Origin: Chryseobacterium ginsenosidimutans | Lineage (GTDB): Bacteria > Bacteroidota > Bacteroidia > Flavobacteriales > Weeksellaceae | Reading direction: 5' to 3' | Assembly (NCBI RefSeq): GCF_030823405.1 | Contig: NZ_JAUSXC010000001.1 | Coordinates: 1,843,001 to 1,907,000, forward strand | DNA: 64,000 nt | Notes under the pieces: generated by a model | Databases searched by the model: none | What the model saw: the letters and a program-made list of their open reading frames with translations, nothing else | What the model was told of the DNA's origin: nothing | Shown here: positions 52,449 through 62,696 of the stretch, in pieces | Numbering within the stretch: the stretch's first letter is position 1 | Layout: every line of letters starts with the position of its first letter | Position numbers and translations under genes: made by a program

Positions 52449-54719
52449 TTAATAATTTAAAGATAACCCAATACCCCAGCCCATATCGCTATCATAATGT
52501 GTACGAATACCCACATTTTTATTGATAATATATTTTAGCTCTGTCATATATTCCATATCGGTGTTGACCATAAAACCAGCCCTCAATCTCTTTGTGATGG
52601 GAATATCTTCACGCATTAAAGAAAGACGTACAATTCCATCGTGATATACCTCTGCCTGAAAGTTTACTAACATTGGTAATGTGTACATAAAGCCCAAGCT
52701 AATAGCTCTACGTGTATCTTTTTCATTTTTCTGTCCGAATAAATTGGTTTCGTGTTCATCCATACCCATTTTACGATACCTCCAATCAAAACCTATAAAC
52801 GGCATAAACCATTGCATTTTTCCAATGTACCTTCCTAAATGTGTTTCTACTTCATAACCGTGCATATCGTTATAGCCTAATCGCCATTCTGTCCCTAAAC
52901 TCCATCTTGAATTCTGAAGCATCGCATCACCATCATTTCCATTGCTAGCAAAATCATTCTGAGCCATTAAGTGTGGCATATTGCTTTCTCTTTGCAACAT
53001 ATTATATGCTTGTTTTTTGTTAGGTAAATTCGGATTTTGATAATCGTCAACTGCAAATACCCTGTTCATTCCTGACATCATATGATAAAGGATATGACAG
53101 TGGAAAAACCAATCTCCTTCTTCGTTTGCTAAAAACTCAATGGTATCAGTTTCCATTGGCATTATATCTATAACATTTTTTAGTGGTGATTTTTCGCCTT
53201 TGCCATTGATTACCCTGAAATCAAAACCGTGCAAGTGCATTGGATGGCGCATCATTGAGTTATTATGAATGGTAATTCGTAGAATTTCTCCTTTTTTCAC
53301 AGGTATTTTATCAACTTCTGAAAGTATTTTATTATCCATACTCCACACATAACGGTTCATATTTCCGGTAAGGGTAAATTTCAATTCTTTTACTGGCGCA
53401 TCTTTAGGAAGTTCCGTATTGGAAGGAGATTGTAGCATTGCATAATTCAGCGTTTTGATTTCTCCCAAAGCATTTGCATTGTAACGGTTGGGATCATTTT
53501 CCATATTCATATTGTGTTGACTATGGTCTTCTTTTGGTTTTGCCTCTCCAGTAATTTCAGGATACATTACCACGTTCATATCCATTTGGTTCAGGCTCAT
53601 TTTCATTCCCATATCGTCCAAATCTCCATTCATCTTCATCATATCGTTCATCATCTTCATCCCTTCAAAATATTTTAATTTAGGAAGTGGTGATATTAAT
53701 TGTTTGATGCCATTGCCCACAAAATAACTTGCGGATTGTGTTCTGTCTTCAGTAGTAGCTAGAAACTGATAAGCAACACCATCTTCAGGAATTGTTACTA
53801 CAATATCGTAAGTTTCAGAAACCGCAATGATTAATCTATCTACTTCCACAGGTTCTACATCATTACCGTCATTTGCAACTACGGTAATTTTACCGCCTGC
53901 ATACCGCAACCAAAAATAGGACGAAGCACCACCGTTTGAAACTCGCAATCGTACTTTATCGCCCGCTTTTAGCGTTTTGCCGTCCACCTTTTTTAAATCG
54001 GTCGTATGGTTTCCATTGATTAAAATTTTGTCATAATACACATCGCTTACATCCATTGCCAACATCCGTTTCCATTCGTTGGTTAGTTTTGTTTTGAAAT
54101 GTCCTTCTCTAATAGCTTCTGCATAAGACTGTGTTGCATTTTTTTTAATAGCTGCCCAATCGTTGGCATTATGCAGCATCCTGTTGATGTTGTCGGGATT
54201 AAGATTTGTCCACTCGCTTAAAATGATGGGTACAGTCGGCAAATCGTCAATTCCTTTTCTAAAGGTTTTATCATCATCCTTTTTCTTCATTATAAAACTG
54301 CCATACATCCCAATTTGCTCCTGCAAACCAGAATGTGAGTGATACCAATGCGTTCCGTGTTGGATAATTGGGAAGCGATAGGTATAGGTTGTGCCTGCCT
54401 TAATAGGTTTTTGTGTAAGCCAGGGCACACCATCTTCTTTGTTGGGCAGGAACACTCCGTGCCAATGCAATGAGGTACTTTCTTTTAATTGGTTATGTAC
54501 AACGATTTCGGCTGTATCGCCTTCGGTAAAAGTGAGCGTTGGCATTGGTATTTGACCATTTACGGAAATGGCTCTTTTTTCTTTGCCTGCGTAGTTTACA
54601 AGCGTATCTTTTACATACAACTCGTAACGAACTACTTTTTGTGCAAAGAGAGATTGCGAACATAACAGTATAAAAACTGCTTGCAGCAACCTGATCGTAA
54701 CATTTTTAGGTATATTCAT
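52449..54719 (-). CDS. CopA-type multicopper oxidase fused to a C-terminal beta-barrel
   Basis: About 756 residues. After a signal peptide (end near LFAQ) come the copper motifs HWHG, HWYHSH, then HPMHLHG and HCHILYHMM, and a Met/His-rich segment (about residues 375-430: MMNDMMKMNGD) typical of copper-tolerance oxidases. The last 150 residues (WRLGYNDMHGYEVETHLG to the end, Phe/Tyr-ended strands) look like an outer-membrane beta-barrel like CopB. Such CopA-CopB fusions occur in Bacteroidota. Start taken at MNIPKNV. Confidence 0.86.
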   Translation of the reverse strand: MNIPKNVTIRLLQAVFILLCSQSLFAQKVVRYELYVKDTLVNYAGKEKRAISVNGQIPMPTLTFTEGDTAEIVVHNQLKESTSLHWHGVFLPNKEDGVPWLTQKPIKAGTTYTYRFPIIQHGTHWYHSHSGLQEQIGMYGSFIMKKKDDDKTFRKGIDDLPTVPIILSEWTNLNPDNINRMLHNANDWAAIKKNATQSYAEAIREGHFKTKLTNEWKRMLAMDVSDVYYDKILINGNHTTDLKKVDGKTLKAGDKVRLRVSNGGASSYFWLRYAGGKITVVANDGNDVEPVEVDRLIIAVSETYDIVVTIPEDGVAYQFLATTEDRTQSASYFVGNGIKQLISPLPKLKYFEGMKMMNDMMKMNGDLDDMGMKMSLNQMDMNVVMYPEITGEAKPKEDHSQHNMNMENDPNRYNANALGEIKTLNYAMLQSPSNTELPKDAPVKELKFTLTGNMNRYVWSMDNKILSEVDKIPVKKGEILRITIHNNSMMRHPMHLHGFDFRVINGKGEKSPLKNVIDIMPMETDTIEFLANEEGDWFFHCHILYHMMSGMNRVFAVDDYQNPNLPNKKQAYNMLQRESNMPHLMAQNDFASNGNDGDAMLQNSRWSLGTEWRLGYNDMHGYEVETHLGRYIGKMQWFMPFIGFDWRYRKMGMDEHETNLFGQKNEKDTRRAISLGFMYTLPMLVNFQAEVYHDGIVRLSLMREDIPITKRLRAGFMVNTDMEYMTELKYIINKNVGIRTHYDSDMGWGIGLSLNY

Positions 54720-54742
54720 TTTGATATTTTTTTTCTTGAAAC

Positions 54743-55192
54743 TTAATCCTGCTCTTTTAGCCAATTGGTTAAAACTTTGATTTGCTCATCATTCAGTTTT
54801 GTGTTTTTATGCATCATTGTATATGATGCTAAGGGCATTTGTTTAGTTTCGATTTGTTCTTTAATTGAGTTTAATAATCTTTCCTGCTTCCTATTTGAGT
54901 ATGTACCCCATTCGTTGAAATTCAAATCCTCTTTTGCGTTTTTTATGTGGTTTTCTACTAATGCTCTCATAGGTTGCACATAGTCGTACCAAACATAATT
55001 AGTATTGTTACTATGACAATCGTAGCAAGAGGTTTGAAGCATCGCTTTTACTTCAACAGGCATTTTATACGCTTGGGTAAAATCGGTTGTGTAAACCTGC
55101 CCTTTATCTACATTAAGGGCAGGCTGATAAAATTGAATAGCAATAAAAATAAACAGCACTATTGTCAACATTATCTTTAATACTCTCTTCAT
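54743..55192 (-). CDS. Haem-binding (cytochrome c-like) protein
   Basis: A 149-residue protein with an N-terminal membrane anchor (about 5-22) and one CYDCH motif (CxxCH haem site) near residue 57; conserved Trp and Met (WYDYVQPM, QMPLASYTMM) follow. It matches the haem-binding-domain family often found beside copper oxidases. It probably passes electrons in the periplasm. Confidence 0.8.
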   Translation of the reverse strand: MKRVLKIMLTIVLFIFIAIQFYQPALNVDKGQVYTTDFTQAYKMPVEVKAMLQTSCYDCHSNNTNYVWYDYVQPMRALVENHIKNAKEDLNFNEWGTYSNRKQERLLNSIKEQIETKQMPLASYTMMHKNTKLNDEQIKVLTNWLKEQD

Positions 55193-55194
55193 TT

Positions 55195-55854
55195 TTAGAA
55201 CTCTTTTTTTACAGAGCCACAGGTAAGCATCTTGCTGCCATAATAAGGATTTTTGATAGTCTTAGCTTCGTTAATCCAAACCGCACCTTTACCATCATTG
55301 TACATTGGGCAGTAGTCCTGATATAATTTTTGGGTAGTTCCAAATAATGTGATAAGGTCAGAAACGTCTTTACTTAGCGATGCTAAATGCTCTCTCTGGT
55401 GGTCTATTTTACCAGCATTGTCACTAATATGCTCTGCATTTTCTTTGGCATTTTCCGCTATTTCCATATATTCTTTATGTTTATTCGCTGGGATAGCGTT
55501 CATATCCACATTTTTTAAGGTAGTAAACAATTGCTTTCCTGCATTAGCCGCTGCTTTGTCATTATCTGCAACAAGTGCATTTTTTAAAGCCAAATAATCC
55601 TTAATTATAGGTGCGACAGTAAACTTTTGAGCTTGCTTCACATCGGACTTTTCTGCCTCTTGAGAAGATGTATCCGTTGAAGTAACAGTTGCTACCGTAT
55701 CATTGTGTGTAGGTGATTGTAACTCCGGAGTTGCAGCAATTGTTGTGCTATCATTAGCTTGCTGGTCGCTATTTTTATTTGAAGATTGATTGCAGGAAAT
55801 TGTTACCGCTGCAACTGTTACTAATGTAATGATTGAGAAAATTATATTTTTCAT
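55195..55854 (-). CDS. DUF3347-domain lipoprotein
   Basis: A 219-residue lipoprotein (lipobox TISC) with a Ser/Thr-rich linker and a DUF3347 domain (about 80-205): PIIKDYLALKNALVADN and the C-terminal YCPMYNDGKGAVW then NPYYGSKMLTCGS. The CPM and C residues could form a copper site. It is a paralogue of the C-terminal part of the HMA-DUF3347 protein at 56428. Confidence 0.82.
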   Translation of the reverse strand: MKNIIFSIITLVTVAAVTISCNQSSNKNSDQQANDSTTIAATPELQSPTHNDTVATVTSTDTSSQEAEKSDVKQAQKFTVAPIIKDYLALKNALVADNDKAAANAGKQLFTTLKNVDMNAIPANKHKEYMEIAENAKENAEHISDNAGKIDHQREHLASLSKDVSDLITLFGTTQKLYQDYCPMYNDGKGAVWINEAKTIKNPYYGSKMLTCGSVKKEF

Positions 55855-55893
55855 TTTATTTATTTTTGATATTATTGAAGAAATTTGTCTTAT

Positions 55894-56415
55894 TTATTTG
55901 TTTTCAAATTCATTTAGCTTACGCTTCATAAATTCGATTTCTTGTGCCTGTGTTTCCAGTATGTTTTTTTGTAACTGTATCAATTCGGGGTCGGTAAGCT
56001 TAGCTTTTTCAGACATCAATACTGCTGCTGCGTGATGCGGTATCATACCTTTTACAAACTCTTTATTTCCCACAAATAATTGCTCCCGAATACCAAACCA
56101 AGAAAAGATACCAATCGCAAGGGAAACCGTTATGATTGCCCAGTTGATTTTTTTGCTTTCATACATTCCTTTCATTATCAATAGTTCTATAATCAACATT
56201 GCAGAAACCATCAGCAAAGTCATATACAAATTATTGATGTTCAGGATAAGGTTCTGTAAGCCGTCAATCATAGCATACATAATGAAGTACATAGCTATGA
56301 ACATAGCAACAGCCATTACAGCAAAGCGTTTGTACATTGCTAAAGAGTGATTAGTATTATGCTTTTCATTCTTATGGTTATGTTGCATTTCGTGTTGGTT
56401 TTCCATACTTTCCAT
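55894..56415 (-). CDS. DUF305-family membrane protein
   Basis: A 173-residue protein with a His-rich N-terminus (MENQHEMQHNHKNEKHN), three membrane helices (about 30-110) and a C-terminal DUF305 segment with GMIPHHAAAVLMSEKAK, the MIPHHxxA metal motif. DUF305 proteins accompany copper and other metal-resistance genes. It lies between the two DUF3347 genes. Confidence 0.82.
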   Translation of the reverse strand: MESMENQHEMQHNHKNEKHNTNHSLAMYKRFAVMAVAMFIAMYFIMYAMIDGLQNLILNINNLYMTLLMVSAMLIIELLIMKGMYESKKINWAIITVSLAIGIFSWFGIREQLFVGNKEFVKGMIPHHAAAVLMSEKAKLTDPELIQLQKNILETQAQEIEFMKRKLNEFENK

Positions 56416-56427
56416 AACAATAGCGTT

Positions 56428-57312
56428 TTATTTGTTATTAATAGTTTCCTGTACGCTACCGCAAGTAAGCATTTTGGAGCCGTAATACGGGTTTTTAATT
56501 GCTTCTTCTTTGCTTAGCCAATTTGCTCCTTTACCATTATTGTACATTGGGCAATGTTGATAATAAACAGGTGTTTCTTGTTTTGAAACTTTGGCTAATT
56601 CGTACATATTATTAGCCAGTAAAGCGAAAATTTCTCTTTGTTTGGTAACATCTTTTGCTATAGCAATTTTTTCTGCATTAGCAGTTAAATCTTTCATTAC
56701 TTTCATCCAAACGGTATGTTCTTCGTTGGAAAGTTTTGTCATTTCTACTGCTTTAATGGCTTTTACCAATTCGGTAGCTTTTGCGGAAGAAGTACCTGCA
56801 TCAGTTTTTACCAACGCATCTTTCACTGAAAAATAGTTATTGAAAACGGCTTTTAATTGCGGTACATTTTGTGTTTCAGTGGTATTTTTTTGAGCTATAT
56901 CGCTTTGGTTATGGTTGGCGTGTTCATTTTTCATATCCATACCTGCATCTCTGGTTTTTGCAACTGGTTTTAGTTCCCTTTTATACTGGCAACAGTCGGA
57001 TAATTTTGCATATACATCATCTGGAGCCAAAAATTTCTCACTGTCATAACCTGCTAAGGCAATGCGTTTCAATATTTCGTCCTGATTTGTTTTTTTACCA
57101 TCATAGTTGAGTGTAGCAATCTTGGTATCTTTATTCCAATCTACCGTGGCTACATTTTTTAAATTTCCTGCTTTTTCGATGGTTGTTTTACACATTTCGC
57201 AGTTGCCATATATTTTTACAGTTTCTGTTTTTGCATTTTTGATTTGTGCAAAACTGTTTACGGCTGATAGTAATACGATGATTACCATCAATATTTTTGA
57301 TATTGATTTCAT
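56428..57312 (-). CDS. Exported HMA-DUF3347 copper-binding protein
   Basis: About 294 residues from MKSISKILMV. Signal peptide (cleavage near SFAQ), then an HMA-type domain with NCEMCKTTIEK (CxxC), a linker with DCCQYKREL, and a C-terminal DUF3347 domain ending QHCPMYNNGKGANW then NPYYGSKMLTCGS. It would bind Cu(I) in the periplasm. The upstream ATG at 57378 gives no signal peptide and is rejected. Confidence 0.82.
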   Translation of the reverse strand: MKSISKILMVIIVLLSAVNSFAQIKNAKTETVKIYGNCEMCKTTIEKAGNLKNVATVDWNKDTKIATLNYDGKKTNQDEILKRIALAGYDSEKFLAPDDVYAKLSDCCQYKRELKPVAKTRDAGMDMKNEHANHNQSDIAQKNTTETQNVPQLKAVFNNYFSVKDALVKTDAGTSSAKATELVKAIKAVEMTKLSNEEHTVWMKVMKDLTANAEKIAIAKDVTKQREIFALLANNMYELAKVSKQETPVYYQHCPMYNNGKGANWLSKEEAIKNPYYGSKMLTCGSVQETINNK

Positions 57313-57407
57313 TTTTATTTTTTTTAATTTAATAAGATATACGAAGAGTTTGCGAAAACTGGATTCAGCTTTCGACAAGGCACACGTATGGCTAACAAGC
57401 CATCGTT

Positions 57408-57800
57408 TTAGCTTATTTTAGGTGGTTGCCAAATGGAAGAGTAGCCTGAAGAATAGTAGGCTTCTTTGAAACCGAATTTTTGCTTTTTAATTTCAGCAAA
57501 AGGGTTAGCTGTTTTTAAATCTATTGGTATTGGTAAGCTTACAGAAGATGAAGAAGTGCTACATCCACATGAACTGTGCTTACAATTGCCGTCGCAGTCG
57601 TGACCATTTTTGCATTTTTTACAGGACTTGTCCTTGCAACTGCTTTTATGTTCTGCTTTTGCAGATTGATCTTTTGAGCAGGACTTTTGCTCTGTCTTAG
57701 TTGTTTTTTTTGCACAAGCATAGCTTATGCTTGGCATTAGGAAAAAGCCCAAACATAGTAAGATGACAAAGCTGATATGTTTACTCAAATTTTTCAACAC
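57408..57800 (-). CDS. Cys/Lys-rich exported protein
   Basis: A 130-residue protein with a signal peptide (end near YACA). The middle is dense in cysteines: SCSKDQS, SSCKDKSCKKCKNGHDCDGNC and SSCGCS, so it is likely a metal-binding or metallothionein-like protein in the copper region. A C-terminal tail (YYSSGYSSIWQPPK) is of unknown role. No family recognised. Confidence 0.6.
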   Translation of the reverse strand: MLKNLSKHISFVILLCLGFFLMPSISYACAKKTTKTEQKSCSKDQSAKAEHKSSCKDKSCKKCKNGHDCDGNCKHSSCGCSTSSSSVSLPIPIDLKTANPFAEIKKQKFGFKEAYYSSGYSSIWQPPKIS

Positions 57801-57962
57801 TACAAAATTATGAAATTATTTCTTTTAATTGCTATATTTTGCACTTTCGTGAACTGCAAACACAGAATTATAGATAAAATATCTAAATCACTAGTCTGCA
57901 TAGTCCTTTTTATGCTTATTAAAATAAATATACAGTTAATTACCTAAAGTGTTTGTTATAAG

Positions 57963-58225
57963 TTAAATAACTAAACAGGTTATTAGGATAAGGAAATTAT
58001 CTTTGTTTAATGGTTCTATCTTAAAACCTGCTTTCTGTACAGTTTCAATTACCTGTTCTTGTGTAATTCCTTCTGATTTTACGGTAAGCACCTTGTCTTT
58101 AGTTGTATCTACTTCCCAATGGCATATTATACCATGGTATTATCCAAATGAGGTTTTACAGATGCTACACATCCACCACAGTTAATATTTGTTTTGAATC
58201 GTAAGTCTTGATTATTCTTTTCCAT
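57963..58225 (-). pseudogene. Frameshifted HMA copper chaperone
   Basis: From ATG at 58225 the frame reads KTNINCGGCVASVKPHLD (GGC metal site, HMA fold) and stops at a TAA after 32 codons. Two bases further a new frame reads CHWEVDTTKDKVLTV and continues to VIETVQKAGFKIEPL, the remaining HMA fold, ending at 57963. An insertion or deletion near 58132 has split the gene. It precedes the P-type ATPase on the same strand in transcription order. Confidence 0.75.
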
Positions 58226-58246
58226 TTTGTTTATTGAATAATTCAT

Positions 58247-60787
58247 TTAAAGTTTAAAACTGCGTAATCGCAATGCATTTACGATTACCGATACAGAACT
58301 TAAAGACATTGCTAAAGCTGCAATCATTGGAGATAATAAAATTCCGAAAAACGGATATAAAATACCTGCTGCAATTGGAACACCAAGCACATTGTAGAAA
58401 AAGGCAAAGAATAAATTTTGCTTGATGTTTTTCATAACAGCATGGCTCAAATTTTTTGCTTTAACGATACCTAATAAATCGCCTTTTACTAAAGTTATTT
58501 TGGCACTTTCTATGGCTACATCAGTTCCAGTTCCCATAGCTATTCCGATATTGGCTTGTGCTAATGCCGGAGCATCATTTATACCATCACCAGCCATAGC
58601 TACAATTTTCCCTTCTGCTTGTAAACGTTTAATTTCGTTGAGTTTATCTTCGGGTAAGCATCCTGCTTTATAGGAAGATAAACCTAATTCATCCGCTACT
58701 GCTTTGGCTGTATTAACATTGTCGCCAGTAAGCATAATTACTTCTACACCTTGGAGCATTAGTTCTTTTATCGCTGCTGCACTCGAAGTTTTTATCGCAT
58801 CGGTAATTGAAACAAAACCAACTGTAACATCATCAACAGCAATGTAAGAAACCGTTTTACCAAGTTTTTGTTCTGCAATAATTTTGGTTTCTAAATCGTC
58901 AGAAATAGTTGCCTTAACCTGTTCCATTAGTTTTTTATTGCCTAATGCTACTTTTCTATTGGTAACCGTTCCTGTAACTCCTTTTCCTGTAACATTTTCA
59001 AAATCTTTGACTCCAATTAATGAAATAGATTTTGTTTTGGCATAATTGACTACTGCTTGTGCCAATGGATGTTCACTGTATTGGTTTAAGGAAGCTATAT
59101 TTTGCAATAAATCATCCTCGTTATTAGTTGATGCGTAAATTTTTTCTACAGAAGGTTTTCCCTCAGTTAGCGTTCCTGTTTTATCTGTTATTAAAACATC
59201 CACCTTATTCATATTTTCTAAGGCTTCGGCATTTTTAATTAATACTCCAGATTGTGCTCCTTTGCCCACACCCACCATCACAGACATCGGCGTGGCTAAA
59301 CCTAAAGCACAAGGACAAGCTATGATTAAAACTGCAATGGCATTTATAAATCCATAAACCTTCGCTGGTTCTGGACCAAATAGTGCCCAAACAAAAAAGG
59401 TAATTACTGAAATGATTACTACAATGGGTACAAAATATTTAGAAATACTATCGGCTAATTTTTGAATGGGTGCTCTTGAACGAGAAGCATCGTTAACCAT
59501 TTGTACAATTTGAGAAAGTAATGTTTCAGAACCTACTTTTTCGGCCATCATTACAAATGATTTGTTCCCGTTGATTGTTCCCGAAATTACATTATCGTCT
59601 TTCTTTTTGTCAACGGGAATTGGTTCTCCTGTAATCATTGCTTCATCAATACTGCTTTCACCATCGGTTATTTTTCCGTCAACTGGAATTTTATCTCCTG
59701 GTTTTACGCGTAATAAATCACCTTTCTTAATATCATGAATGGAAATCACTTTATCGCCCCCTTCACCAATCAAAGTAGCTTCGGTTGGTGCTAATTGTAA
59801 TAACGCTTTTATAGCTCCACTGGTTTGGCTATGTGCTCTTGCTTCTAACAATTGTCCCAACAAGACCAGTGTAATGATTACTGTTGCTGCTTCAAAATAA
59901 AGATGAATGGTTCCGTGTTCGGTTTTAAATTCTTCCGGAAAGATATTCGGAATCAGCATTCCTACAATACTAAACAAAAATGCAACTCCAGTTCCTATTC
60001 CGATAAGGGTAAACATATTTAGATTCCAAGTGATTATGGATTTCCAAGCTCGTACAAAAAACATCCAACCAGCATAGAAAACAACAGGAATTGAAAACAG
60101 AAATTGCACCCAGTTCCACATGTTGCTGTCCCTTATTTGAAATAACGGATTGTTATGTACCATTTCCATCATGGCAATAATAAAAATTGGCACCGTAAAG
60201 AGGGTTGCAATTTTCATTTTTTTAAGCAAATCCAGATAGGTTTTTTTTTCTTCGGAATCGCTTGGTTCCATGGGTACTAAATCCATTCCGCATATAGGAC
60301 ATGAACCCGGACTATCTTGAATAACTTCGGGATGCATTGGGCAGGTGTACATCGTTTTCTTTACATTCAATTCTGCTTCTTTTACCAAATGCATTCCACA
60401 AACAGGGCAATCGCCAGCTTTATCATAAGTTTTATCGCCTTCACAATGCATTGGACAATAGTATTTGCCTTTTATATTGCTAGTCACTTCGATTGTTTTT
60501 TTATCATCGTGAGAATGAGCAGAGCAGCAGGATTTTGCCACTGGTTCATTTGTCGTGGTATGTTGTGGGCTTTTGTTATTGCTCATTTCTATGGTATATT
60601 TTCCAACAGCGGTTAATGCTTTTTGCAATTGTGTAGTTGGAATGTGTTTATCCATTGTCAGGGTAGCTGAGTTTTCATCTTTTGAAACTTCAACATTTGT
60701 CACATTTTCAACCTTTAATAAAGCTGATTTCACCTTTGCTTCGCAACCTCCACAGGTCATACCTGTTACTTGATATTTGTGTACCAT
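58247..60787 (-). CDS. copA: Copper-translocating P1B-type ATPase
   Basis: An 846-residue ATPase. N-terminal HMA domain with MTCGGC; then two CPM-type domains (YYCPMHCEGDKTYDKAGDCPVCG and YTCPMHPEVIQDSPGSCPICG), the heavy-metal-binding domain; TGEP actuator motif; CPC in the sixth helix; DKTGT phosphorylation site; SEHPL; and GDGINDAPAL. It exports Cu(I) (possibly silver). The double CPM domain is unusual in length and typical of Bacteroidota copies. It is preceded by the AraC-type regulator. Confidence 0.9.
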   Translation of the reverse strand: MVHKYQVTGMTCGGCEAKVKSALLKVENVTNVEVSKDENSATLTMDKHIPTTQLQKALTAVGKYTIEMSNNKSPQHTTTNEPVAKSCCSAHSHDDKKTIEVTSNIKGKYYCPMHCEGDKTYDKAGDCPVCGMHLVKEAELNVKKTMYTCPMHPEVIQDSPGSCPICGMDLVPMEPSDSEEKKTYLDLLKKMKIATLFTVPIFIIAMMEMVHNNPLFQIRDSNMWNWVQFLFSIPVVFYAGWMFFVRAWKSIITWNLNMFTLIGIGTGVAFLFSIVGMLIPNIFPEEFKTEHGTIHLYFEAATVIITLVLLGQLLEARAHSQTSGAIKALLQLAPTEATLIGEGGDKVISIHDIKKGDLLRVKPGDKIPVDGKITDGESSIDEAMITGEPIPVDKKKDDNVISGTINGNKSFVMMAEKVGSETLLSQIVQMVNDASRSRAPIQKLADSISKYFVPIVVIISVITFFVWALFGPEPAKVYGFINAIAVLIIACPCALGLATPMSVMVGVGKGAQSGVLIKNAEALENMNKVDVLITDKTGTLTEGKPSVEKIYASTNNEDDLLQNIASLNQYSEHPLAQAVVNYAKTKSISLIGVKDFENVTGKGVTGTVTNRKVALGNKKLMEQVKATISDDLETKIIAEQKLGKTVSYIAVDDVTVGFVSITDAIKTSSAAAIKELMLQGVEVIMLTGDNVNTAKAVADELGLSSYKAGCLPEDKLNEIKRLQAEGKIVAMAGDGINDAPALAQANIGIAMGTGTDVAIESAKITLVKGDLLGIVKAKNLSHAVMKNIKQNLFFAFFYNVLGVPIAAGILYPFFGILLSPMIAALAMSLSSVSVIVNALRLRSFKL

Positions 60788-60870
60788 TTTGTATGAGTTT
60801 TATGATACAAAGTTCCGTATTGTTTCCATTTTTTCGTTGTGGAATTTTGGGAATGATTTGTAAGATTTAC

Positions 60871-61434
60871 TTAGACCTTATCCAAAGGTTTTCTTTTATC
60901 CTCTCGTATTCGCTTGAAATAACTTGGGGTAAGTCCTGTTACCTTTTTGAATTGGTTGCTTAAATAGGCTACACTTGAGTAATTTAAACGGAAAGCAATT
61001 TCACTCAAAGATAGTTCATCATATACCAATAATTCTTTTACCTTCTCTATTTTTTGGGCAATAAAATATTTTTCGATAGTAGTGCCTTCAATTTCTGAAA
61101 ATAAATTAGAGAGATAATTATAGTCGTGGTGTATCTTGCTATTTAAAACATCCGACAAATTGTATTTTGTTTCGCCATCCTGATGATGAACGAGGTCAAT
61201 AATAATATTTTTTATTTTTTCTATAATTCGGCTTTTTTTATCATCTATTAATTCAAAACCTAATACAGTCAGTGCTTGCACTAAATTGGTTTTAACGTTT
61301 TCAGCTAATTCTTTATCCAAGGTAACTTCTCCCAGCTTTATATTTTTCACAGTCAATCCAAGCTTCTCCAATTCATTCTGCACTACCATAATACAACGGT
61401 TGCAAACCATATTTTTTATAAAGAGTGTTGTCAT
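60871..61434 (-). CDS. AraC-family regulator with N-terminal HMA-like domain
   Basis: A 187-residue protein. Residues 1-70 resemble an HMA domain with MVCNRC, a CxxC metal site; residues about 85-185 are an AraC HTH pair (SLSEIAFRLNYSSVAYLSNQFKKVTGLTPSYFKR). This suggests direct metal sensing and control of the copper genes that follow on the same strand. It has no membrane segment. Confidence 0.8.
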   Translation of the reverse strand: MTTLFIKNMVCNRCIMVVQNELEKLGLTVKNIKLGEVTLDKELAENVKTNLVQALTVLGFELIDDKKSRIIEKIKNIIIDLVHHQDGETKYNLSDVLNSKIHHDYNYLSNLFSEIEGTTIEKYFIAQKIEKVKELLVYDELSLSEIAFRLNYSSVAYLSNQFKKVTGLTPSYFKRIREDKRKPLDKV

Positions 61435-61649
61435 ATATTTTGTGCTTTATTTGAAATTAGCTTAAAATAAGCTCTATAAAATTACAATTAATATTTTCTT
61501 GTAATTGTAGAACAGTTGTCAATTGATGTATTTATCCACTGCGTTGTCCAATTCTTCATTTTTAATATTGCTTAAATTTATATCTGCCAAATGGAAAACT
61601 GGTCAAGTAGTTTGCTGACTTTCTTTATATCATTTCTTTATTCAAAGCA

Positions 61650-62693
61650 TCAATGAGCATTTTGGTCATAATATTTCTTCTTTAGCCACAAACTTGCACG
61701 TACCAATAATATCAGTACAGGAACTTCCACCAATGGGCCGATAACGCCCACAAATGCCTGTGGCGAATGAATACCGAAAACCGATATTGCTACGGCTATT
61801 GCCAATTCAAAATTGTTTCCTGTGGCTGTAAATGCGATGGATGCGTTTTTATCGTAAGGAACTTTAAGAGATTTATTGATAAAGAAGCTCACGAAAAACA
61901 TAAGTATAAAATAGATGATTAACGGTATTGCTACTTTTACTACATCCATTGGCAACTCTACTATTTTATCGCCTTTCAGACTGAACATCAATACTATAGT
62001 AAACAGTAAAGCATACAATGTAATGGGCGATATTTTGGGTACAAATTTCCGGTTATACCATTCTATACCTTTTGATTTTACAAGGATGTATCGGCTTAAA
62101 AAACCTGCCAAGAAAGGAATACCTAAATATATCAATACGCTTTCGGTAACATCTTTCATTGATACGCTTACATTGAAATTGGCTAATACTAATTTTGCAG
62201 GTAATACGTTGATGAATAACCATACTAAAAAACTGTAAGTAAATATCTGGAAGATACTGTTTAATGCAACTAACATAGCTGTATATTCTCTGTTTGCTTT
62301 AGCTAAATCACTCCAAACGATTACCATTGCGATACATCTTGCCAAACCTATCAGTATCAAACCTGTCATATAATCGGGTTCATTCCTTAAAAATAAAACG
62401 GCTAACCCGAACATTAGCACTGTACCGATAACCCAATTCAGCAATAAGGATATACCAATTACTTTTTTATCCTTAAACGCCATAGGCAATAATGAATAAT
62501 CAACCTTTGCTAATGGCGGATACATCATCAATATTAAACCTATTGCCAACGGAATATTTGTAGTGCCTACGGATAGCGCATTTGTAATTTTTGAAATACC
62601 GGGAAAAATATATCCCAATCCTATACCTACTGCCATTGCAAGGAATATCCATAAGGTAAGGTATCTGTCTAAGAATTTTAGTTTTGGTTGCAT
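61650..62693 (-). CDS. acr3: Acr3-family arsenite exporter
   Basis: A 347-residue protein with ten membrane helices and Acr3 signatures: [38 protein letters not shown] with its conserved Cys, and [18 protein letters not shown] near the end. It would export As(III). The start lies 3 bases from the arsenate-reductase stop, so they are co-transcribed. Confidence 0.92.
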   Translation of the reverse strand: MQPKLKFLDRYLTLWIFLAMAVGIGLGYIFPGISKITNALSVGTTNIPLAIGLILMMYPPLAKVDYSLLPMAFKDKKVIGISLLLNWVIGTVLMFGLAVLFLRNEPDYMTGLILIGLARCIAMVIVWSDLAKANREYTAMLVALNSIFQIFTYSFLVWLFINVLPAKLVLANFNVSVSMKDVTESVLIYLGIPFLAGFLSRYILVKSKGIEWYNRKFVPKISPITLYALLFTIVLMFSLKGDKIVELPMDVVKVAIPLIIYFILMFFVSFFINKSLKVPYDKNASIAFTATGNNFELAIAVAISVFGIHSPQAFVGVIGPLVEVPVLILLVRASLWLKKKYYDQNAH

Positions 62694-62696
62694 CGG

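Noticed and set aside
61435..61649. Short minus-strand remnant ending DKYIN before 61510
   Set aside because: Some 25 codons look gene-like, but no start or family could be supported; left as a possible degraded end.
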